DNA from: Stutzerimonas kunmingensis
GTDB taxonomy: Bacteria; Pseudomonadota; Gammaproteobacteria; Pseudomonadales; Pseudomonadaceae
DNA: 64,000 nucleotides
Direction of reading: 5' to 3'
NCBI RefSeq assembly: GCF_014764705.1
Contig: NZ_JACXXG010000017.1
Location: forward strand, 1-64,000
The notes beneath the pieces were generated by a model. It saw only the letters and a list, made by a program, of their open reading frames with translations, had not been told where the DNA came from and searched no databases. Position 1 is the first letter of the stretch. Each line of letters starts with the position of its first letter. The position numbers and the translations under genes were made by a program. Below are positions 54,950 through 64,000 of this stretch, piece after piece.

Positions 54950-56272
54950 ATGACCAGCATGAACACTCAGATTAACGATAGCCTTGCGGATCTCCCTACC
55001 TCGGATAGCCGTTCTCGCCTCATTGGCTTTCTTATCGTCTTCGTTACCTTCGGTATCTTCGGCACCTGGGCCACCTTTGCGCCGCTGGAGAGTGCCGCAC
55101 TAGCGCCGGGCGTCGTTACGGTCCAGTCGTACCGCAAGACGGTCCAGCATCTTGAGGGCGGTATCGTTAAAGAACTGTTGGCGCGTGACGGGGATATGGT
55201 TGCTGCGGGAGACCCGTTGATCGTCCTCGACGACACGCAGTTGCGTGCCGAATATGGCATGACGCGTAGCCAGCTGGTCGCAGCGCAAGCGATGGAGGCT
55301 CGTTTGGCAGCCGAGCGAGACGGGCTGGAAACGATCGATTTCAGTCGCATGCTGGAGGCCGACAGCGAGCGGGCAACTGAAGCGCGACAAAGTGAAACGC
55401 AAATATTCAATGCCCGACGTGGTTCGCGGTTGGGTGAGATTTCGGTACTGCAAAAGCGCATTGGTCAGCTGAACGAGCAAATCAGCGGCCTGCAGTCGAT
55501 GATTGCGACCAAGCGCAGCCTGGAGAAGTCCTACAGTGGCGAAATTGGTGAGCTGACCGAGCTGCTGTCCGAGGGGTACGTCGACAAACAACGTTTGCTG
55601 GAGCAGGAGCGCAAGCTCGGCATGCTCCGCGCGGAAATAGCCGACCACCAGTCCGACATCACCCGGACGAAGCTCCAGATCAGCGAAACTGAGCTGCAAA
55701 TTCTCCAACTCAACAAAGATTTCAGCTCTGAGGTAGTCGGTCAGTTAGCCGAAGTGCAAACGCGGGTATTTGACCTGCAGGAGCGAGTTTCAGCGCTCGA
55801 AGATCGCATCAGCCGCATCGTAATCCGAGCACCTGAGGACGGCATGATCCTTGGCATGAAAATTCATACCGTGGGCGGGGTGGTCAGTCCTGGCACGCCG
55901 CTACTGGATATCGTGCCTTCCGTATCCGACCTGATTGTCGAAGCTCAGGTTTCACCGATTGATATTGATCGAGTCAGCGTCGGCAAAAAGGCGGACATTC
56001 GTTTCAGCGCGTTCAAAAATGCGACCACGCCTGAGATCGAAGGCAAGGTCGTGCAGATTTCGGCGGACCGGTTGATGAACGAGCAGACCGGGATGCCCTA
56101 CTACCTCGCGCGGGTGAGTCTCACTGAAGAAGGTGTCCGTTCGCTCGGTTCGCTCAAGCTGCAGCCCGGCATGCCTGCAGAGGTGCTGATCAACACCGGC
56201 GACCGCACCATGCTCCAATACCTGATGCAACCGGCGACGGATGCCTTCGCCCGATCGATGATCGAGGACTGA
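54950..56272 (+). CDS. Type I secretion membrane fusion protein (HlyD/PrtE class)
   Basis: A 440-residue periplasmic adaptor linking the ABC transporter to the outer-membrane channel. One membrane anchor (LIGFLIVFVTFGIFGTWATF, ~22-42) is followed by the lipoyl/barrel start VTVQSYRKTVQHLEGGIVKELLARDGDMV. A long coiled coil (~120-290) comes next and the return barrel APEDGMILGMKIHTVGGVVSPGTPLLDIVPSVSDLIVEA. ATG at 54950 is preceded by AGGGA; the open frame upstream lies within the ABC gene. Start lies 14 bases after that gene's stop. Confidence 0.93.
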   Translation: MTSMNTQINDSLADLPTSDSRSRLIGFLIVFVTFGIFGTWATFAPLESAALAPGVVTVQSYRKTVQHLEGGIVKELLARDGDMVAAGDPLIVLDDTQLRAEYGMTRSQLVAAQAMEARLAAERDGLETIDFSRMLEADSERATEARQSETQIFNARRGSRLGEISVLQKRIGQLNEQISGLQSMIATKRSLEKSYSGEIGELTELLSEGYVDKQRLLEQERKLGMLRAEIADHQSDITRTKLQISETELQILQLNKDFSSEVVGQLAEVQTRVFDLQERVSALEDRISRIVIRAPEDGMILGMKIHTVGGVVSPGTPLLDIVPSVSDLIVEAQVSPIDIDRVSVGKKADIRFSAFKNATTPEIEGKVVQISADRLMNEQTGMPYYLARVSLTEEGVRSLGSLKLQPGMPAEVLINTGDRTMLQYLMQPATDAFARSMIED

Positions 56273-56275
56273 CCC

Positions 56276-58707
<2,432 letters not shown>

Positions 58708-58875
58708 CCTATTGTGAATTTGCCCTGAGCCGTTGGCACGCTGCCCCTGTTGATCTGGTTTCGGCGGGAACTGCAGGGCTGGCGCAGCGTGTAAATCAGG
58801 ATTGGTTGGTTTGGCAAATTTCAGCCCACCACAGGTCGATTGTTGCCCCAATTGCCCCCACCAGAAGGATCGCAA

Positions 58876-59979
58876 GTGCGGTTACTATTCGACGTCACTC
58901 GTCTGCTTGAATCCGGCCTTCATACGGGTATTCAGCGAGTGGTTCGGTGTCTTCTCCGGGCTGGGCAAAAGGCGTCAGGCCCTATGGACGTCCGCGTTGC
59001 CCCGGTTCGTTTCGAGGGCGAACGCTGGTACCTCCTGCCCGGTTTGGCCCCCCATCCGCTCGAAGGTGCCGTGACCACACGGCAGGAGCAGGGCATCGAG
59101 TTCCTGCCAGGAGAAGGCGATCATTTGCTCATGTTCGACGCCTCGTGGTACCTCGAGCCGTGGCCAGCCATCGACCGCGCATTGGAGCAGGGCGCCCAAG
59201 TGCATGCGATGGTGCATGATCTTCTCCCCATTGAGCAGCCTGTCTGGTTCCGGCCCGGCTTGCAGCAGCGTTTCGGATGCCATCTCGATGCCTTGCTTGG
59301 CAGGGTCGGTGTGCTTTTCGCGCCGAGCGTCCACGTCCAGCAGCGCCTGGCTGAATACGTCAATCGCAAAGGTCTTAGCGTCGAGCTCAAGCTTTTGCCT
59401 CATGGTGGTGACTTCTTTGCTGGCGAGCCGTTGCGCTCGCCGCATGGGTTGCCCACCAGCCTGCAAACCGGGCAAGGGCCGATATTTCTAGTCACCGGTA
59501 CGCTTGAGCCTCGCAAGCAGCACGCACTCATTCTTGATGCCTTCGATGAGCTATGGAACAGCCTGCATCCGGCCAAGCTGCTGTTTGTGGGCAGGTCTGG
59601 ATGGAAGGTAGATGCGCTGATTGAGCGGATCGACCACCACCCTCGCTTGCACGACCGGCTATTTCACCTCCAGCAAATCGACGATGCCATGCTTGACTGG
59701 CTGTACCGCAATGTTGACGGGCTGATTTATCTGTCTCGTGCCGAAGGCTTCGGCCTGCCGGTTCTCGAGGCCAGCATGCGTGGCTGTCCCGTCATAGCGA
59801 CCGATCTGCCCGTATTGCGGGAAGCCGGCGGTAACTGGCCGCTCTACATTCAGCCTCGTCAGGAGACATTGACGCAGGCGCTTATGCATCCTGCGCCTCG
59901 CAAACCCGCTTCGGCGGGTCGAACCTGGGCCAGCACGCTGGCCCGCCTTGTCGCAACTCTGGAAAATGCCTATGCCTAG
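58876..59979 (+). CDS. Glycosyltransferase family 4, O-polysaccharide
   Basis: A 367-aa GT4 enzyme. VRLLFDVTRLLESGLHTGIQRVVRCLL starts it, as in mannosyl/rhamnosyltransferases of this type (WbpY, WbdB-like). ATGTLEPRKQH-like VTGTLEPRKQHALILDAF, LLFVGRSGWKVD and LSRAEGFGLPVLEASMRGCPVIATDLPVLREAGG form the donor domain with E-x7-E. GTG 58876 is chosen from the conserved start, with AAGGA just upstream; the frame is open back to 58840. The 168 bases after gmd hold no gene. Its stop overlaps the next start region. Confidence 0.88.
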   Translation: MRLLFDVTRLLESGLHTGIQRVVRCLLRAGQKASGPMDVRVAPVRFEGERWYLLPGLAPHPLEGAVTTRQEQGIEFLPGEGDHLLMFDASWYLEPWPAIDRALEQGAQVHAMVHDLLPIEQPVWFRPGLQQRFGCHLDALLGRVGVLFAPSVHVQQRLAEYVNRKGLSVELKLLPHGGDFFAGEPLRSPHGLPTSLQTGQGPIFLVTGTLEPRKQHALILDAFDELWNSLHPAKLLFVGRSGWKVDALIERIDHHPRLHDRLFHLQQIDDAMLDWLYRNVDGLIYLSRAEGFGLPVLEASMRGCPVIATDLPVLREAGGNWPLYIQPRQETLTQALMHPAPRKPASAGRTWASTLARLVATLENAYA

Positions 59980-60790
59980 GTTGTATTCAGCCTTGACTAA
60001 ACTGCCCCTTGTGGGTGACGTGTTCCGGTTCCGTGGGCTGGTCTATGCCATTACGCTCCGGGATATCAGAAGCCGCTATGTCGGGTCGGCGTTCGGCCCC
60101 TTGTGGTTGGTGCTGCCTCCGGTGTTCATGGTCTTCATCTACACGGTAATCTTTTCGCAGATCATGCGAGCGCGGTTGCCTGGAGTAGAGCACCAGTTCG
60201 CCTACAGCATGTATCTCTGCGCGGGGCTGCTGTCCTGGAATCTCTTGTTGGAACTCGTTCAGCGCAGCAAGGGCCTGTTTCTTGAGCACGCTAACCTTAT
60301 CAAGAAGTCGAACTTCTCCAAGTTCATCCTCTTCATACCGGTGGTCGTGGTTGCCTTGCTCAACAGCATGATTTTGCTGGTACTGATCCTGGGCTTCATG
60401 CTGCTGTCCGGTTACCCAATGCCATCGTCACTGGCCTATATTCTTCCGGTGCTGGCCGTTGTTCTGCTGATGGGGCTTGCCTTAGGTGCATTGCTGGCTA
60501 CGTTGAACGTGTTTTTTCGCGATGTGGGCCAGTTTGTCGACGTGTTCTTCCAAGGTATCTTCTGGGCGACGCCGATCGTCTATCCGGTTTCGATTCTGTC
60601 CCCGGCAGTGCAACAGGCGTTGTCCTGGAACCCACTGTTCCCGCTTGTTCGGGCAGCGCAAAGCAGCTTTTTGGGTGATGTGCCAGATATCGCCTCGCTG
60701 GGATATCCGCTAGCGGTTGCCATTGTATTTTTCGCACTTGCCCTGCTGTTGTACCGCAGAAGCTATGCCGATCTGCTGGACCAAATCTAG
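59972..60790 (+). CDS. wzm: O-polysaccharide ABC transporter permease Wzm
   Basis: A 272-residue inner-membrane protein with six hydrophobic segments of the ABC-2 type. Diagnostic stretches are LRDIRSRYVGSAFGPLWLVLPPVFMVFIYTVIFS at the cytoplasmic/membrane junction and VFFRDVGQFVDVFFQGIFWATPIVYPVSILS. It pairs with Wzt to move undecaprenyl-linked O-chain to the periplasm. Start may be ATG 59966 or 59972; GGA at 59961-59963 suits the second. Both overlap the preceding stop. Confidence 0.93.
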   Translation: MPRLYSALTKLPLVGDVFRFRGLVYAITLRDIRSRYVGSAFGPLWLVLPPVFMVFIYTVIFSQIMRARLPGVEHQFAYSMYLCAGLLSWNLLLELVQRSKGLFLEHANLIKKSNFSKFILFIPVVVVALLNSMILLVLILGFMLLSGYPMPSSLAYILPVLAVVLLMGLALGALLATLNVFFRDVGQFVDVFFQGIFWATPIVYPVSILSPAVQQALSWNPLFPLVRAAQSSFLGDVPDIASLGYPLAVAIVFFALALLLYRRSYADLLDQI

Positions 60791-60792
60791 AC

Positions 60793-62019
60793 ATGACGAT
60801 AATTGTTGAAAATATTGGCAAGGCTTATCCGAGGATCAAGGGACGCTGGCAGGCGATCGGCGTCTGGCTCGGGCTCGTAGCCCGCGAACAGAACTGGATC
60901 ATTCGCGGTGTCGACTTCCGGGTGGGTGAGGGCGAGGCCGTTGGCATCATTGGCGTAAACGGCGCCGGCAAAAGCACTCTGCTGAAGATGATCAGCGGCA
61001 CATGCGTGCCCACCGAAGGCAGCGTGCGCACCGGCGGGCGAATTGCCGCACTGTTAGAACTGGGGATGGGCTTCCACCCCGAGTTTACCGGACGCCAGAA
61101 CGTGTTGTTGGCCGCGCGTATGCAGGGGCTCGAACGCGAGCAGGCGACCAGCCTGATACCGGCCATCGAGCAGTTTGCCGAAATCGGCGAATACTTCGAT
61201 CAGCCTGTGCGCACCTATTCTTCGGGTATGTTTGTCCGCTTGGCGTTCAGCGTTGCTACCGCGGTGCGTCCGGAAGTGCTGATCGTTGACGAGGCGCTTG
61301 CTGTCGGCGACGTCTACTTCCAGCACAAGTCCTTTGCGCGCATCCGTGAGTTCCGTGAGCAGGGCACCACGCTGCTGTTCGTATCCCATGATCCAGGTGC
61401 CATAAAAAGCCTATGCGACCGGGCGATCCTGTTGGGCGAGGGCAAGATGCTGCTCGATGGCAAGCCGGACGATGTGCTTGATTATTACAATTCGCTGATT
61501 GCGCGCAAGGAGGTCGTGGCTGGGCTCGATGGCGAGGCTTACCTCGGCCGCTCCGGCAATGGCAAGGCGCGCATTGTTAGCCTGGATGTGTCCTCGCGCG
61601 GCTACCCGGCTAACCTTTTGCTGGTAGGCGCGCCGTTGACCATCCGCCTGGGCATCCTTGCTAATGAACCTATTGCTGACCTGTCGCTGGGATTCATGCT
61701 CAAGGACCGCACCGGTTACGATATCTACGGCACAAACACCTGGCTGCGCGGCGAATTCCGCGATCTCGGCAAGCAGCCAGGCGAGGTGCGCGAAGTCTGT
61801 GTCGAGATCCCGTCGTTGCTGGTCGGGCCCGGCAGCTACAGTCTGACGCTCGCCCTCCACAGCGGCGCCGATCACCTCGACGACAACTATGACTGGTGGG
61901 ACAAGGCGGTTGTTTTCCAGGTGGTCAGCAACCACGAACTGCCACATTTCGTCGGTGCTTGTGCGTTGCAGTCGCGCTTCGAGGTCAGAGAGCTTCTCGC
62001 AGCACCCTCGGCAGAATAA
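60793..62019 (+). CDS. wzt: O-polysaccharide ABC transporter ATPase Wzt with carbohydrate-binding extension
   Basis: A 408-residue ATPase. The nucleotide-binding part has Walker A GVNGAGKST (~54), signature YSSGMFVRLAFS (~142) and Walker B VLIVDEALAVGD (~164). The extra C-terminal domain (~250-408) is beta-rich (IRLGILANEPIADLSLGFMLKDRTGYDIYGTNTW), as in Wzt proteins that recognise a chemically capped chain end before export. Two bases separate it from wzm. The methyltransferase gene follows 73 bases later, and its product probably makes the cap. Confidence 0.94.
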   Translation: MTIIVENIGKAYPRIKGRWQAIGVWLGLVAREQNWIIRGVDFRVGEGEAVGIIGVNGAGKSTLLKMISGTCVPTEGSVRTGGRIAALLELGMGFHPEFTGRQNVLLAARMQGLEREQATSLIPAIEQFAEIGEYFDQPVRTYSSGMFVRLAFSVATAVRPEVLIVDEALAVGDVYFQHKSFARIREFREQGTTLLFVSHDPGAIKSLCDRAILLGEGKMLLDGKPDDVLDYYNSLIARKEVVAGLDGEAYLGRSGNGKARIVSLDVSSRGYPANLLLVGAPLTIRLGILANEPIADLSLGFMLKDRTGYDIYGTNTWLRGEFRDLGKQPGEVREVCVEIPSLLVGPGSYSLTLALHSGADHLDDNYDWWDKAVVFQVVSNHELPHFVGACALQSRFEVRELLAAPSAE

Positions 62020-62092
62020 GTACTCATGCTTTCCGGTCTCGGCCGGATTACGTCCCACCGGCCGACAGGCCGCTCATTTTTCAGATGCCCTC

Positions 62093-63439
62093 ATGGATAC
62101 CGATCTAAAAGCACTACAGAACATCATTGCGGCTGAAGTGGCTCGCCGAGAGTATGAACGCGTTACTGAGGTTGAAGAGGCCGCAGGCGGGCCGGCTGCG
62201 GGTACACCTAATTTGCCCAATGATCTTGTGCGCGCTTACGAGCTTCTCGAGCTGGAAAGCTACCTGCCTTCCGCGCCTTGGGCGGAGCCAACCGTCGCGC
62301 CTGCTGCGCAAGCAGCGGGTGCCGATGCGCAGCAGCGTGCCCGCGGACTCTATACGCGCCTGACCGGCACGCCACTCCGCCGGGTACTCAATCACCCTCG
62401 GGTCACGGGCCTGCTGCGCCGTGCGCAACAGCGACCGGGCGGCGCCACCTTAGGTAACCTCCTGCGCGTTGTGATCTCCGGCATCGTACGCCGGGTGCCG
62501 GGTGCACACAGGCTGCTGCATCTGCTTGTTGTGCTGCGCTACCTGCCGGAGCGCCTGCGCGACCTGGAATATCATGCGGCCGACGGCAATACGCGTTTGC
62601 GAAATCTTGGTTTGCAAATCCAGGACCAGGCGAACCAGAGCCTCTACAGTCAGGGGCTGGCCATACAGGAAAATCAGGCCTACCTGCTGGAACGCATCAA
62701 GCGCCTCGAGCAGCAGGTGCGACAGCACCGTACAAGCCAGCCGACGGTCGCTGCTGAGCCGGTGATCGCAGCAGACATGCCGGCCGAAATGTACGTGGCC
62801 TTCGAAGACCGGTTCCGCGGCAGCTCTGAGCAGATTCGCGAACGCCTTCAGGCCAATGTCCCGCTGCTGCAAGCGGTGGTGCTCGGTCAAGACCGGCCGG
62901 TGTTGGACCTTGGGTGCGGACGCGGCGAATGGCTGCGGTTGCTAGTCGACAATAACGTCCAGGCGCTCGGAATAGACACCAACCCCAGCATGGTCGAGCA
63001 CTGCCGCAGCGGCGGACTGCAGGCTGAGGTGGCCGACGCGTTGGTCTACCTGAGACAGCAGCCGGAAAAGAGCCTACCAGCCGTAACCGCATTTCACGTC
63101 ATCGAGCATGTGCCGTTGAGTGTGCTTGTCGAACTGATAGACGAGGCCCTGCGGGTGATCAGACCGGGCGGGCTGGTCCTGTTCGAGACGCCAAACCCAG
63201 AAAACCTCATCGTCGGAGCGTGCAACTTCTACACCGATCCGACCCATCGCAATCCGCTGCCGCCGGCGCTCATGGCTTTCATGCTGGAGTCGCGTGGTTT
63301 CGTGAACGTTCGGATCGACCGCCGCCACCCGGCTGACCCAGCGCTTTTGCTGCAGGGAGAGGATCAGGCCCTGACCCAGACGCTCAATCGCCTGCTGTTC
63401 GGCGCGCAGGATTACGCTGTCATCGGCTACGCACCCTGA
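62093..63439 (+). CDS. Coiled-coil SAM-dependent methyltransferase, likely O-chain terminator
   Basis: A 448-residue protein. An N-terminal helical region with a predicted coiled coil (~145-220, RLRDLEYHAADGNTRLRNLG, LERIKRLEQQVRQH) is followed by a class I methyltransferase domain. MYVAFEDRFRGSSEQIRERL leads to the SAM site VLDLGCGRGEWLRLL and GIDTNPSMVEHC, then AFHVIEHVPL and GGLVLFETPNPENL. In E. coli O8/O9a the enzyme WbdD, encoded after wzm-wzt, methylates the chain end and carries a coiled coil that measures chain length. This protein has those two parts in reverse order and no kinase domain. ATG 62093 is the chosen start. Confidence 0.82.
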   Translation: MDTDLKALQNIIAAEVARREYERVTEVEEAAGGPAAGTPNLPNDLVRAYELLELESYLPSAPWAEPTVAPAAQAAGADAQQRARGLYTRLTGTPLRRVLNHPRVTGLLRRAQQRPGGATLGNLLRVVISGIVRRVPGAHRLLHLLVVLRYLPERLRDLEYHAADGNTRLRNLGLQIQDQANQSLYSQGLAIQENQAYLLERIKRLEQQVRQHRTSQPTVAAEPVIAADMPAEMYVAFEDRFRGSSEQIRERLQANVPLLQAVVLGQDRPVLDLGCGRGEWLRLLVDNNVQALGIDTNPSMVEHCRSGGLQAEVADALVYLRQQPEKSLPAVTAFHVIEHVPLSVLVELIDEALRVIRPGGLVLFETPNPENLIVGACNFYTDPTHRNPLPPALMAFMLESRGFVNVRIDRRHPADPALLLQGEDQALTQTLNRLLFGAQDYAVIGYAP

Positions 63440-63446
63440 GGCTTGC

Positions 63447-64000
63447 ATGCACCTGATCATCTGTAACGAACGACTGCTGTTCCGCTTTGGCGTCGACCGC
63501 GTGCTGCTATTGCTGGCCCAGGGCCTGAAGGCTCGCGGCTGGCAAGTCACCTTCATTGCACAGCGCCTTGACCGCCAGGTCCTCGAACGCATCGGCGGCA
63601 ACATTCTCCAGCCCGACTCCCATACCGGTCCCTATCTGGATCTTGATACGGCTACCGCTGAATGGCTGGCGGGCCAGCGCAAGGCATTCGCGCCGGACCG
63701 GCATCCGCCACAAGGCACCGTGGCGCTGATCGGTGGCTGGCCGTTCTACGGTTCCATCCCGCTGTTCCGCCAATGGGGTATCCCAGTCGTGGCGCTCGAT
63801 TGCGGCGGCGTGCCCTTCGATAACCTCCAGGGCCCGGCCCGCGAGGTGCAGGAGCGCCTGCGCAGCCTGCGCCGCGAGTATCTGCCCGAAGCGCAGGTGG
63901 TCACCCCGATCAGTGACTTCATCGCGCGCACTCAAAGCCAGCCGGACGCCGGGGCGCAAGCACGGATCTGCACTATTCATCTGGGCGCCGACCACCTGGA
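63447..64000 (+). CDS. Glycosyltransferase, 5' part cut by the window edge
   Basis: The first 184 codons of a glycosyltransferase-like protein, starting seven bases after the methyltransferase stop. MHLIICNERLLFRFGVDRVLLLLAQGLKARGWQVTFIAQR is the start of a GT-B acceptor domain; VALIGGWPFYGSIPLFRQWGIPVVALDCGG and VVTPISDFIARTQ follow. The donor domain lies outside the window. It is probably part of the O-polysaccharide assembly operon. Confidence 0.8.
   Translation, partial: MHLIICNERLLFRFGVDRVLLLLAQGLKARGWQVTFIAQRLDRQVLERIGGNILQPDSHTGPYLDLDTATAEWLAGQRKAFAPDRHPPQGTVALIGGWPFYGSIPLFRQWGIPVVALDCGGVPFDNLQGPAREVQERLRSLRREYLPEAQVVTPISDFIARTQSQPDAGAQARICTIHLGADHL

Overview
The window is high-GC, gene-dense DNA from a Pseudomonadaceae chromosome. 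Gene order from the acyl-CoA dehydrogenase to thiC follows, as I remember it, the Pseudomonas aeruginosa block PA5020 down to PA4973 (acyl-CoA dehydrogenase, msrA, dipA, aceF, aceE, glnE, ilvE, waaF-waaC-waaG-waaP, core kinases, wapO, wapH, ssg, wapR, waaL, msbA, hldE, waaA, tolC/opmH, thiC). A three-lipoyl-domain AceF, local rearrangements and REP/RAYT arrays point away from P. aeruginosa itself. A Stutzerimonas (P. stutzeri group) or related species is a reasonable guess, but no marker gene here proves it.

Layout. 1-125 is the 3' end of a group IIC intron (last codons of its reverse transcriptase, domain V, domain VI). 238-7927 holds a membrane diguanylate cyclase, an acyl-CoA dehydrogenase, a GacA-box-controlled RsmY-type sRNA, msrA, the c-di-GMP phosphodiesterase dipA and a small secreted protein. 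8014-16878 holds aceF-aceE (pyruvate dehydrogenase), with twin palindromic operators in the divergent promoter region, then glnE and ilvE. 16956-37773 is the LPS core locus: heptosyltransferases, glucosyltransferases, a run of kinase-fold proteins, carbamoyltransferase, O-antigen ligase, msbA, mig-14, dnpA and hldE. It contains one AT-rich, frameshifted kinase gene. 37844-44211 holds a protein of unknown function, two oxidoreductases, an SMR exporter, waaA and an outer-membrane TolC homologue.

44395-51661 is the thiamine region (TPP riboswitch, thiC, cytX) followed by a beta-CASP nuclease. These genes are separated by long tandem arrays of REP palindromes, and one array abuts a RAYT (REP-associated tyrosine transposase), the probable source of the repeats.

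51659-64000 is an envelope polysaccharide island: a glycosyltransferase on the minus strand; then, on the plus strand, a complete type I secretion system (ABC transporter, HlyD adaptor, TolC-like channel). This overlaps directly into gmd, a glycosyltransferase, wzm, wzt (with a C-terminal extension), a coiled-coil methyltransferase and a further glycosyltransferase cut by the window edge. The second half looks like an ABC-transporter-dependent O-polysaccharide cluster fed by GDP-6-deoxy-mannose sugars, with chain-end methylation as the likely export signal.

How the parts fit. c-di-GMP turnover (diguanylate cyclase, dipA) and the Gac/Rsm sRNA are classical controllers of biofilm and envelope traits in this family. 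The rest of the window makes lipid A-core (waaA, waaF, waaC, waaG, waaP, hldE), flips it (msbA), caps it with O-chains (wzm/wzt products ligated by waaL) and may export a surface protein through the adjacent type I system. The most interesting lead is that type I secretion/O-polysaccharide operon. Its layout resembles loci where an RTX S-layer or adhesin is secreted and then held by the O-chain.
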